Assembly (NCBI GenBank): GCA_018400545.1
Contig: JAGYLT010000032.1
Location: 1-13,125, forward strand
Reading direction: 5' to 3'
Length of the DNA: 13,125 nucleotides
Origin: Bacteroidales bacterium
Lineage (GTDB): Bacteria; Bacteroidota; Bacteroidia; Bacteroidales; 4484-276
Shown here: positions 1 through 8,046 of the stretch, one piece after another
Position numbering within the stretch: position 1 is the first letter of the stretch
Layout: every line of letters starts with the position of its first letter
Made by a program: the position numbers and the translations under genes
The notes under the pieces: model-generated
Told to the model about the DNA's origin: nothing
Databases searched by the model: none
What the model saw: the letters and a program-made list of their open reading frames with translations, nothing else

Positions 1-279
1 GTAAACCGGATCACCGAATCTGAACCTGAATTTCTGGTATTTCCCAATCCGGTAAGCGATTTTTTGGAAGTATCACTAACGCTCAATGAACCAGGAGAGG
101 TTAAGTTTCAGCTCTATGATCTGAACGGAAAGTTGCTCAGCGAAAAGCAATGGTTTGCCACTTCAGCCGGAAAACAAAAAACAACCTGGGAGCCTGAAAA
201 ATTAAACTGTCATGGGCCCTGCATTCTTCGGGTTATTGCCGGTGCAAGGGAGTTTCGTAAAAAGATTATCCTGCAATAA
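1..279 (+). CDS. C-terminal end of a T9SS-secreted protein (type A sorting domain), partial
   Basis: The reading frame is open from base 1 and ends with TAA at 277-279, so this is the last 92 residues of a longer gene whose start lies outside the window. A TTG at base 64 could be mistaken for a start, but it falls in the middle of the conserved domain. The first visible residues include FLVFPNPVSDFLEV, followed by VKFQLYDLNGKLL and, at the end, ILRVIAGAREFRKKIILQ. This order (a PNP motif, an amphipathic LYDLNGK strand and a final KKIxLQ strand) is the type IX secretion C-terminal sorting domain. It directs export across the outer membrane, after which it is normally removed while the cargo is released or attached to the surface. 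The cargo part is not visible, so the protein's own function is unknown. The usual GLY motif before the last strands is replaced by GPC. Confidence 0.88.
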   Translation, partial: VNRITESEPEFLVFPNPVSDFLEVSLTLNEPGEVKFQLYDLNGKLLSEKQWFATSAGKQKTTWEPEKLNCHGPCILRVIAGAREFRKKIILQ

Positions 280-370
280 ATCAATTCTTCAGTAAATTCC
301 ATTGGTAGGTAATCTAAATTGATAAAGTACTTTTTCGCTTTTTGGTCTGATAAATCAAATAAAAATCTTG

Positions 371-378
371 TACATTTG
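371..378 (+). promoter_or_regulatory. Putative Bacteroidota -7 promoter element for the large AsmA-like gene
   Basis: TACATTTG fits the TAnnTTTG -7 consensus exactly and lies 23 bases before the TTG start at 402. It would place transcription initiation near 385, just ahead of the AGGAGAG ribosome site. The nearest TTTG that could act as a -33 box (341-344) is 26 bases upstream, longer than the usual 19-21, so only the -7 part is convincing. Confidence 0.5.
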
Positions 379-390
379 AAGAAATTTATC

Positions 391-397
391 AGGAGAG
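391..397 (+). promoter_or_regulatory. Ribosome binding site deciding a TTG start
   Basis: AGGAGAG ends four bases before the TTG codon at 402. Strong purine-rich sites are uncommon in this phylum, so this one supports TTG as the true start. No in-frame ATG lies nearby upstream, and the next in-frame ATG downstream falls inside the transmembrane segment. Confidence 0.6.
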
Positions 398-401
398 ATT
401 T

Positions 402-3400
402 TTGAAAAACAACGGCGACCAAAATCAGGGCAAATCAGATACACCGGATCAGGTATCAAAATCCAAACCTGCCAGGCGAAAACGGGTCAGGAAGCTGTTG
501 ATATATTCCATTTCTGCGATGGCATTTTTATTGCTCGTCGTATTCCCGATTCTCCTTAATTTGTATGCCGACCGCATTATTGGACGGACCCTCAGCGAAA
601 TAGTCAGCAGCGAAACCGGTGGAAAATATGTGCTGAGCTTCGAAAAGGTTGGCCTGAATGTATTCAGTCGCGAAATCAGCTTTGAAGGTGTTAACCTACA
701 GCCGGATTCAGTCTGGATGGAAAATGATTCCGTAAATCTGAAAAGTATTGGGGTGCCGGAACTTCATTTAAAAGGAGCCAGCTGGTTACGATCGTTCTGG
801 AAGCGTGAACTCATTATTGAGGAGTTCTGGGTGGAAAACCCAGCCGTGCATTATTCCGGAATCATCCGGCATCAGCCTGATTCATTGAAAGTTGAAAAGT
901 CTTTCGATCACCGGAAGCTGCATACACACATCGAATCGTACATCGATATCCTGAAGATTGAAAGTTTCAGGCTGAACAAAGGCTCCTTTGTTCTGGAACT
1001 CGATAACGGTGGGATTGAAGAGCGCCTGGAAGTTCATGATTTCAGTATTGCAGTTAACCATTTTCATCTCGATTCCATATCCCATCAGAATCAGGAAAAG
1101 CTGTTTTTCTCGGATAGCCTGGGGCTGCAGCTCGACGATGGTAGATTTTACTATCAAAAGGGCCCCCTGAATATTCGGTTTGCCCATCTGGAAGTATCGT
1201 CAGTATCGGATGAAATTCACCTCAGATCGGCCAGCATCAGCCAGCTAAAAGACTCGGTGAATGTGCTTGAATTTAAGATACCCGGGCTTATTATCAAAGG
1301 TTTTGACCCCACCACAATTATGGAATCCCGGATTATTGATTTAAAGGAAATTACTTTTATCCGCACCGGCATGGTTTTGAATTTGCATCACCAGACCGGG
1401 AAGGGAGGGTTTGATCCCGGATCTTTTGCAACTGAACTTTATAAAGCAGTATCGGAAAATTTTGAGCGGGTAAAAATAGGCAGGATCAAGTTTGAAAATG
1501 CAGGCTTACTTATTCCGGGCGAGGGTATTAAGGGTTTGGAGCAATTCAACCTGCCTGATTTTGACCTTACGCTGATCCGGTTGTTGATTGACCCGGCGAC
1601 ATTTGAGCAGCGCAAAGATTTTTTGTTTCTTGATGATTTTTTATTGATCAGCCATGGCCAGGATTTGTCGTTGCGGGAGGCCGGATTTGATATTTCTTAT
1701 TCATCACTTTCGGTGAATACGGCATTGAGCCGAATCAGGCTGGATGGCGTAAACCTGGATAAAACTGCGGGTGATCCAAATGATAAATTGCGTGTGAATG
1801 TAGCGGAGCTAAAGATTTTGGGAAGGGATTTTAAATCGGATTTTTTAAACAGATCAATTGATCTGAAAAGCTTTGTTGCAGATGGATTGAGTGTCGAATT
1901 GCAAAGGATTAAAACAGACAGCCCAAATAAAATTGACCTTTATGATTTGTATCCACTCATCAGCGATCATCTGAAATTTATCCAAATCAGCGATATTGAA
2001 TTCAGGAATTCTAAAGTCAATATTTTGGCTGGTGAGCAAATTGAAGATGCCACATGGGCCAAAGGGGAACTGGATTTGCATTTTTATGATTTTCAACTGG
2101 ATAAATCGAGCCGGGACAGTTCGCGAATGCTGTATTCATCAGGCATTGAGTTTAACGGAAAAAACCTGGATGTAAATATTCCCAAAGCCGGACATGCTTT
2201 GGTAATTGATCAGTTGCGGATGGATACACGTACTTCTGATCTGGTTATTAACCAATTAAAAATCGATACCCTGAAGGGATTCCCCCATAAACTTCCTTTA
2301 TTGCTGAACGCGGCATCGGTTGAGGCATTCGGGGTGGATTACCAAAATTTTTATTTCCGGCAGGAATATTTTATCGACTCGGTTCAACTGGAAAATCCCG
2401 CAATTACGCTCTTTCTTCCGGATTCTGCGAATAAACGCGCAGGAAATCAAACTGAACCCACTACATCATATTACTTCGGGAATGTCGGCATCAGCAATGG
2501 TAAACTGGATGTCTTAAAACAGGTGGGGAAAGGTCGCATAACTGAAATTGGGAATTTCGACCTGGCATTAAATAACCTTGAACAAAAGGGTGATAAGCCG
2601 GGATTTTCACAAATCGAGGCAACGATACGGAATATTGATATACCGATTCGAAATTCCTGGATGGAAGCTTATGTGGAACGGATTGAGCTTTCATCAACGG
2701 ATTCGCTGATGATTGTTAAAGGTGTTAACTTTTTACCGGTTGACAGCGCGATTCAGAAAAACCCTTCCTCAGTTCGCTTTGAATTGCCAATACTCTCTTT
2801 GCATGATTTTCCGGTGATTGATTTCTATGAGGATAATACCATCTCGGCCGGGAAAATGCTTCTGGACAAGCCATCGGTTTTGGTTATCCACAACAACGCC
2901 CCGAGAAAGATACCTTTTTCTTTCGTGGATTTTGATCCAACAGTTATCAAACCGGTTTTGCTTAAGCAGGTATCGGCGTTCAGTATTGACAGCATTATGT
3001 TATCGAACGGATCTGTTGCCCTGGAAATCATCGGGGATACGGCTTCAAATTATGTTTATGCTGAAGGGTTGAATTTATCGGTTCTGGATTTTGACCTGGA
3101 CGAGCAAACTACCATGAGCCAATCCAACCTGATGTTTGCCTCGGATATTCAAATTGCCGTTGATAGTATCATCCGGCTTTCGGAAACAAGCGATAAACTT
3201 ACGCTGGAAGATTTTAAACTGACCACGGCCGGACAAAACCTGTCCATCGAATCCATCAATTACATTGCAAGAGAAAAAGCTGTGAAAGGTAGCAGTTCGA
3301 AGATGAACATGGGTTCGTTGAGTACTTCGGGACTGGATTATTACGGGTTGGTAATCGATAAGCGAATCCGGCTGGACAGGCTTGATATCGATCGTCCCGA

Positions 3401-4781
3401 TTTGATTTTTAACCGAAAGCCACAGGGCGGGAAACCTTCGGGAGCTACATCGCAGCCGCTGGATTTGTATGAGATGATTGCCGGTCATTTTCATGAAATT
3501 CAGGCCAATGATATTTCACTCAGCGATATCAGGCTCAAAATCACCGACGACAATCAACCACGCAAAGGAGCGTATCTTTTTGAGCAAATCGATTTCAGGC
3601 TTAAGAATATTTTGGTGGACTCAACACAACGGATTTTTGGTAACCGCTTTTTGTATTCGGATGATCTTGACTTTGCCATTCGTCAGTTCCGGGAAACCAG
3701 TGCCGACAGTCTTTATGATTTTGGTGCCGCGAATATCCGCTATTCAAGCAGTGATGCAATTTTGAAAATCGATAGCGGGTTTCTTCAGCCCAATTATAGC
3801 GATTCTGTATTTGCGGCCAGGGTTGGTGTGCAAACCGACCGGCTCGAATTTGTATTCGACAGCCTGAAATTCACAAATTTTCACATTGTTGATTTCCTGA
3901 CCAATCGCAACCTGCAAGTGGATAAAGCAGAACTCGATAATCTTGCCGGAGATGATTTTCGAAGTAAAGCGTATCCATTCCCTGAAAATCATTATCCCAA
4001 ATTGCCGGCTTCAGCTTTGAAGAGCCTGGACTATAAAGTCAGGGTAGATACTTTCATTGTTCGTAATTCTTCGTTTAAATACCGTGAATACAGGCCTCCG
4101 GCTTTGCAGCCGGGTGAAATCTGGTTCACCGAAATAAACCTGCAGGGGAGAAACATTACCAACGACACCTCCAAAATCGCCCGGGATTCGCTGATGGGAT
4201 TCAATGCTTCGGCCAGGCTGATGGGTGAGGCGGGCTTAGACCTGAACCTGGCGTTTAACCTGAAAAAAGACAATGATTTTTTTAAAGCCAATGGGGTGCT
4301 GAATCATATTGATATGACTGCGCTGAATCCGATTCTTGAACATGTGGCCTTTGTGAAAGTTACCAAAGGATATAACGAAATGTTGACTTTTGATTTTCAA
4401 GCCAATAATGATTTATCGCGGGGAGATATGGATTTCAAGTACCGGAAAATGCATATCCGGCTTATTGATAAAGAAACGCTTCAAACGCGGGGATTTGGTG
4501 AGTCCATCGCCTCATTTATAGCCAACACGTTCGTTGTCAGGCGTAACAATCCCAAGTTAATCCTGTTTTTCAGAGACGGTGAAATCTACTTCCCGCGCGA
4601 CAAACAAAAATCATTTTTTAATTATTTGACTAAATCCGCGTTAAGCGGAGTAAAAACTACCATCCGTGGCGGCAATGAAGAGCGCAGAGAGAAAAGGCGC
4701 AAGCGCCAGATGGAGCGCCAACTGCGCAAGGAAGGCAAACTGGATGATGCATATATGAATGACCTGAATGAGGGTAAATAG
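402..4781 (+). CDS. Large AsmA-like inner-membrane-anchored protein with seven ~170-residue modules
   Basis: This encodes 1459 residues from a TTG start. A basic N-terminal tail (ARRKRVRK, about 24-31) precedes one hydrophobic segment at about 32-54. By the positive-inside rule, the remaining ~1400 residues should lie in the periplasm. The body is rich in alternating beta-strand patterns and has a clear internal repeat. A strand-like motif of the form (V/I)xIxxIxxxNxxxxI begins near residues 180, 354, 523, 690, 854, 1029 and 1207. A second marker (LFFSD, LFLDD, LYSSG, LMFASD, LYSDD) recurs in step with it. The last ~200 residues form a distinct domain with NPILEHVAFVKV, MDFKYRKM, NPKLILFFRDGEIYFPRD and FFNYLTKSALSGV, resembling the C-terminal part of AsmA/DUF748-type proteins. 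The tail (1427-1443) is strongly basic. Known AsmA-like relatives (TamB, YhdP, YdbH) form long beta-grooves that move phospholipids between the two membranes, and I infer a similar bridge role here. It lacks a recognisable TamB C-terminal domain and no TamA/BamA-like gene adjoins it, so I do not call it TamB. It ends two bases from the convergent SRAP gene. Confidence 0.7.
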   Translation: MKNNGDQNQGKSDTPDQVSKSKPARRKRVRKLLIYSISAMAFLLLVVFPILLNLYADRIIGRTLSEIVSSETGGKYVLSFEKVGLNVFSREISFEGVNLQPDSVWMENDSVNLKSIGVPELHLKGASWLRSFWKRELIIEEFWVENPAVHYSGIIRHQPDSLKVEKSFDHRKLHTHIESYIDILKIESFRLNKGSFVLELDNGGIEERLEVHDFSIAVNHFHLDSISHQNQEKLFFSDSLGLQLDDGRFYYQKGPLNIRFAHLEVSSVSDEIHLRSASISQLKDSVNVLEFKIPGLIIKGFDPTTIMESRIIDLKEITFIRTGMVLNLHHQTGKGGFDPGSFATELYKAVSENFERVKIGRIKFENAGLLIPGEGIKGLEQFNLPDFDLTLIRLLIDPATFEQRKDFLFLDDFLLISHGQDLSLREAGFDISYSSLSVNTALSRIRLDGVNLDKTAGDPNDKLRVNVAELKILGRDFKSDFLNRSIDLKSFVADGLSVELQRIKTDSPNKIDLYDLYPLISDHLKFIQISDIEFRNSKVNILAGEQIEDATWAKGELDLHFYDFQLDKSSRDSSRMLYSSGIEFNGKNLDVNIPKAGHALVIDQLRMDTRTSDLVINQLKIDTLKGFPHKLPLLLNAASVEAFGVDYQNFYFRQEYFIDSVQLENPAITLFLPDSANKRAGNQTEPTTSYYFGNVGISNGKLDVLKQVGKGRITEIGNFDLALNNLEQKGDKPGFSQIEATIRNIDIPIRNSWMEAYVERIELSSTDSLMIVKGVNFLPVDSAIQKNPSSVRFELPILSLHDFPVIDFYEDNTISAGKMLLDKPSVLVIHNNAPRKIPFSFVDFDPTVIKPVLLKQVSAFSIDSIMLSNGSVALEIIGDTASNYVYAEGLNLSVLDFDLDEQTTMSQSNLMFASDIQIAVDSIIRLSETSDKLTLEDFKLTTAGQNLSIESINYIAREKAVKGSSSKMNMGSLSTSGLDYYGLVIDKRIRLDRLDIDRPDLIFNRKPQGGKPSGATSQPLDLYEMIAGHFHEIQANDISLSDIRLKITDDNQPRKGAYLFEQIDFRLKNILVDSTQRIFGNRFLYSDDLDFAIRQFRETSADSLYDFGAANIRYSSSDAILKIDSGFLQPNYSDSVFAARVGVQTDRLEFVFDSLKFTNFHIVDFLTNRNLQVDKAELDNLAGDDFRSKAYPFPENHYPKLPASALKSLDYKVRVDTFIVRNSSFKYREYRPPALQPGEIWFTEINLQGRNITNDTSKIARDSLMGFNASARLMGEAGLDLNLAFNLKKDNDFFKANGVLNHIDMTALNPILEHVAFVKVTKGYNEMLTFDFQANNDLSRGDMDFKYRKMHIRLIDKETLQTRGFGESIASFIANTFVVRRNNPKLILFFRDGEIYFPRDKQKSFFNYLTKSALSGVKTTIRGGNEERREKRRKRQMERQLRKEGKLDDAYMNDLNEGK

Positions 4782-4783
4782 TT

Positions 4784-5452
4784 TTAGGGTTCTACCGGTT
4801 CGGTAATTTCCTTTGAATTGTTGCGTGGCGAATTCACCAGGTTTGAAATGCGGTAAGCGTCCATTTTTTCTTCCGGAAAAGGCTTTATTAATCCCAGCAA
4901 TTCATCCTGGTTGTCAGATTCCAACCAGGCTTTTTCATCTTTTTTGGATAAAATCACGGGCATGCGGTCGTGGATTTCGGCCATAAGCTTGTTGGGTGAA
5001 ATGGTTATGATGGAAAAGGACCGGATATACTCACCGGCAGGAGCTTTCCACACTTCCCAGATGCCGGCCATCGAAAATATGGGCTGATCCTTCAGGTAAA
5101 TACGATAGGGAATCTTTTCCTTCGGGTTGTCCATGCGCTTCCATTCGTAAAAGGCATCTGCAGGTATCAGGCAGCGTCGTTTTTTAAAAGCGTTTTTAAA
5201 GGATGCTTTCTCCGTGATGGTTTCACCACGTGCGTTGATCATTTTGTAACCGATTTTTTTATCCTTCGCCCAGAAGGGGATCAGTCCCCAGTGATGCCTG
5301 CTGAGTTCACCGGGCCTGTCGTTGCTGACGACCGGCAGTTGCTGGCTGGGAGCGCAGTTGTAGTTTACGTCCAGGTCGTTGTCGTTTACGGTAATGTTGT
5401 AGTGCTCATTAACAATTTTGAGATCCGGCGCAAATGAATATCTTCCACACAT
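4784..5452 (-). CDS. SRAP-family abasic-site processing protein (YedK/HMCES-like)
   Basis: This encodes 222 residues, the normal length for the SOS response-associated peptidase family. The start is fixed by MCGRY, because after Met removal the catalytic Cys2 becomes the N-terminal residue. The other active-site residues are present: Asn73 in INARGET, Glu103 in FYEW and His161 in IHDRMP. The family members YedK and HMCES bind single-stranded DNA and form a thiazolidine crosslink between Cys2 and an abasic site, shielding it at stalled forks. The name 'peptidase' reflects self-removal chemistry. The gene is convergent with the large AsmA-like gene, with only two bases between the stop codons and no room for a dedicated terminator. 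No SOS-type operator is recognisable upstream. A 12-base perfect palindrome lies 20 bases before the start. The family assignment is secure; physiological importance in this organism is not visible from the sequence. Confidence 0.95.
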   Translation of the reverse strand: MCGRYSFAPDLKIVNEHYNITVNDNDLDVNYNCAPSQQLPVVSNDRPGELSRHHWGLIPFWAKDKKIGYKMINARGETITEKASFKNAFKKRRCLIPADAFYEWKRMDNPKEKIPYRIYLKDQPIFSMAGIWEVWKAPAGEYIRSFSIITISPNKLMAEIHDRMPVILSKKDEKAWLESDNQDELLGLIKPFPEEKMDAYRISNLVNSPRNNSKEITEPVEP

Positions 5453-5471
5453 GATTTGTTAAATTTTATTC

Positions 5472-5483
5472 CCTGAATTCAGG
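5472..5483. promoter_or_regulatory. 12-base perfect palindrome upstream of the SRAP gene
   Basis: CCTGAATTCAGG is a perfect inverted repeat centred 25-26 bases before the SRAP start codon. A site here would fall in the promoter or early leader of that gene, which is where a repressor operator would sit. It is short enough to occur by chance, and no second copy was seen nearby. Confidence 0.25.
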
Positions 5484-5627
5484 ATTGGTTAATTGAAAAT
5501 CGCTATCAGTGTTGTCATGTTTATCATCTGTATCTTCTTCCTGCGCTTTATGCTACACCCTGGGCGCTTTTTTTGAACACCCCCGGCAGCCAGGGCCTCT
5601 AAAACTTCTCATTCCAACCACAATACT

Positions 5628-5687
5628 CCAATACCCCATAACTCCATTTTTCCAATACCCCATTACTCCATTTTTCCAAAACCCCAT
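5628..5687. repeat. 24-base tandem repeat, two full units plus a partial third
   Basis: Unit 1 (5628-5651) and unit 2 (5652-5675) are both 24 bases, starting CCAATACCCCAT and ending ACTCCATTTTT. They differ at a single base (A versus T at unit position 13). A third unit begins at 5676 and keeps its first 12 positions with one change before diverging. CAATAC also occurs just upstream at 5621-5626, suggesting decayed earlier copies. The unit contains no G on the plus strand. Its role is unknown. Confidence 0.8.
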
Positions 5688-5782
5688 GCCGCTAACTTCT
5701 CAAACCTCTAAAAATCCAAACTCTTCTCCCCGTCCTGTCAACATTTGTAAACACCACATCCCATGAACAAGCAAATCAACCA

Positions 5783-7284
<1,502 letters not shown>

Positions 7285-7308
7285 AATTTTAATCCGATAA
7301 ATCATAAA

Positions 7309-7340
7309 AAAAGGCTGATGCAAAAATGTATCAGCCTTTT
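7309..7340. terminator. Bidirectional intrinsic terminator between ahcY and the lipoprotein gene
   Basis: An 11-base-pair perfect stem (AAAAGGCTGAT at 7309-7319 with ATCAGCCTTTT at 7330-7340) encloses a 10-base loop that can pair a little further. The A-run at 7306-7312 and the T-run at 7337-7340 make it work as a hairpin plus U-tract on either strand. It lies 24 bases after the ahcY stop and 24 bases after the stop of the convergent gene, so it can end both transcripts. Confidence 0.9.
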
Positions 7341-7364
7341 GTATTTTTTGCAAATTTGCTTTTA

Positions 7365-7838
7365 CTAATTGTAAACATACAGCGTTTCCCCGTCATACCG
7401 GGTGTTGTACTGCACCATCGGATATGAAGCGGGACCTTCAATCACCCCTCCATCCAGCAGCAGATATTTTGACCCTGAGCAGGTATCCACGGCAAACGTT
7501 ATGGTTTCATCCACCACCAGCCGGGTGCATTCCCTGTAGTTACCATCAATAATGCAGCAACTGTCGGGCTTGTAGGTGGGAGTGCGTTCGTAAGCCCTGA
7601 ACTCGTCAATGGAGGATCTGTAAATAATGATACCACGGCTTGGGTCATTGGCGGTTACGTAAGCCCAACCTCCAACGCTGTTCAACTGGAGGTATTCCGT
7701 AGAATTGGGATAAATCTGGAAGTTAACATAACCCACATCAATTGGGGGCGGATCATCATTATCGCATGAAATCATCACAATAATTAGCGAAATAGAGATT
7801 AAAAATAAAGCGGCAATCAGTTTCGTTTTCAGTAGCAT
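7365..7838 (-). CDS. Small lipoprotein with a Rieske-like fold lacking cluster ligands
   Basis: This encodes 157 residues. A hydrophobic signal (about 6-24) ends in a lipobox-like VMISC with Cys25 as the lipidated residue. It is followed by DNDDPPP; acidic residues directly after the Cys match the signal that sends lipoproteins to the cell surface in this phylum. The C-terminal half (VDTCSGSKYLLLDGGVIEGP, 117-136, then ASYPMVQY and a final YDGETLYVYN) follows the Rieske pattern CxCHGSxF...GxxxxGPAxxPLxxY. However, the positions of the ligands Cys and His in that box are Asp118 and Ser121, leaving only Cys120, which corresponds to the disulfide Cys. The earlier box (around 85-96, RTPTYKPDSCC) also lacks the CxH pair. 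I infer a structural Rieske relative that does not hold a [2Fe-2S] cluster. Cysteines at 94, 95, 104 and 120 could form disulfides. Function is unknown. It converges on ahcY and diverges from the sensor kinase gene. Confidence 0.75.
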   Translation of the reverse strand: MLLKTKLIAALFLISISLIIVMISCDNDDPPPIDVGYVNFQIYPNSTEYLQLNSVGGWAYVTANDPSRGIIIYRSSIDEFRAYERTPTYKPDSCCIIDGNYRECTRLVVDETITFAVDTCSGSKYLLLDGGVIEGPASYPMVQYNTRYDGETLYVYN

Positions 7839-7842
7839 AGGC

Positions 7843-7850
7843 CAAAATTA
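7843..7850 (-). promoter_or_regulatory. Putative -7 element of the lipoprotein gene
   Basis: Read on the minus strand, the bases are TAATTTTG, a perfect TAnnTTTG element, ending only four bases before the ATG at 7838. Initiation about seven bases downstream would fall on or next to the start codon, implying a leaderless or nearly leaderless message. No TTTG is seen at the ideal -33 distance; a TTG lies 25 bases further up (7876-7878). Confidence 0.45.
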
Positions 7851-8021
7851 GGATTAGCACAATCTAAACGGCTGGCAATCCGGGATATTTTAATAGCTGC
7901 TGAATACAAAATCAGTTCCTGGTAAAAATCAGGAATTCTGAGGGCTTTCTGAGCACATTCCGGAAAGCTTATGCCAAACCAAAAAATACCTTTCAATCAG
8001 ATTCCTCAATCAATTTTATTC

Positions 8022-8029
8022 TATTTTTG
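8022..8029 (+). promoter_or_regulatory. Putative -7 element for the sensor kinase gene
   Basis: TATTTTTG matches TAnnTTTG and lies 17 bases ahead of the TTG start at 8047, giving an expected leader of only about 11 bases. The upstream sequence has no clear TTTG at the proper distance. The surrounding 7839-8046 stretch between the two divergent genes shows nothing else that I recognise. Confidence 0.45.
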
Positions 8030-8046
8030 AAAAAAACAATACGAAT

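Larger units (their letters stand above)
5453..5782. other. Gene-free region between SRAP and the ahcY promoter
   Basis: About 330 bases without a credible gene. A GTG-initiated 85-codon frame (5509-5766) exists, but its product is low-complexity, partly encoded by tandem repeats, and has no recognisable domain. The plus strand is strikingly short of G: 5596-5687 has none, and 5692-5731 also has none. The region holds a palindrome near the SRAP start, a 24-base tandem repeat and the upstream edge of the ahcY promoter. No tRNA-like or riboswitch-like fold was recognised. Confidence 0.6.

Noticed and set aside
64..66. TTG as the start of a 71-residue protein at the left edge
   Set aside because: The frame is open to base 1 and the sorting-domain PNP motif lies upstream of this codon, so it is internal to a longer gene.
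3075..3494. 139-codon minus-strand frame inside the large AsmA-like gene
   Set aside because: It is antisense to well-supported repeat modules, has no recognisable domain and no promoter or ribosome site.
402..4781. Naming the large protein TamB
   Set aside because: The C-terminal domain looks AsmA/DUF748-like rather than TamB-like, and no BamA/TamA-type gene adjoins it.
4793..4805. TACCG-gtt-CGGTA hairpin near the convergent stop codons as a terminator
   Set aside because: The stem is only five pairs, there is no adequate T-run on either side, and it lies within the last codons of the SRAP gene.
5628..5687. CRISPR-like array
   Set aside because: The units are directly abutting 24-base tandem copies with no spacers and no cas genes nearby.
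5509..5766. 85-codon frame starting with GTG upstream of ahcY
   Set aside because: The product is low-complexity, encoded largely by the G-free tract and the 24-base tandem repeat (ITPFFQYP twice), with no domain and no ribosome site.
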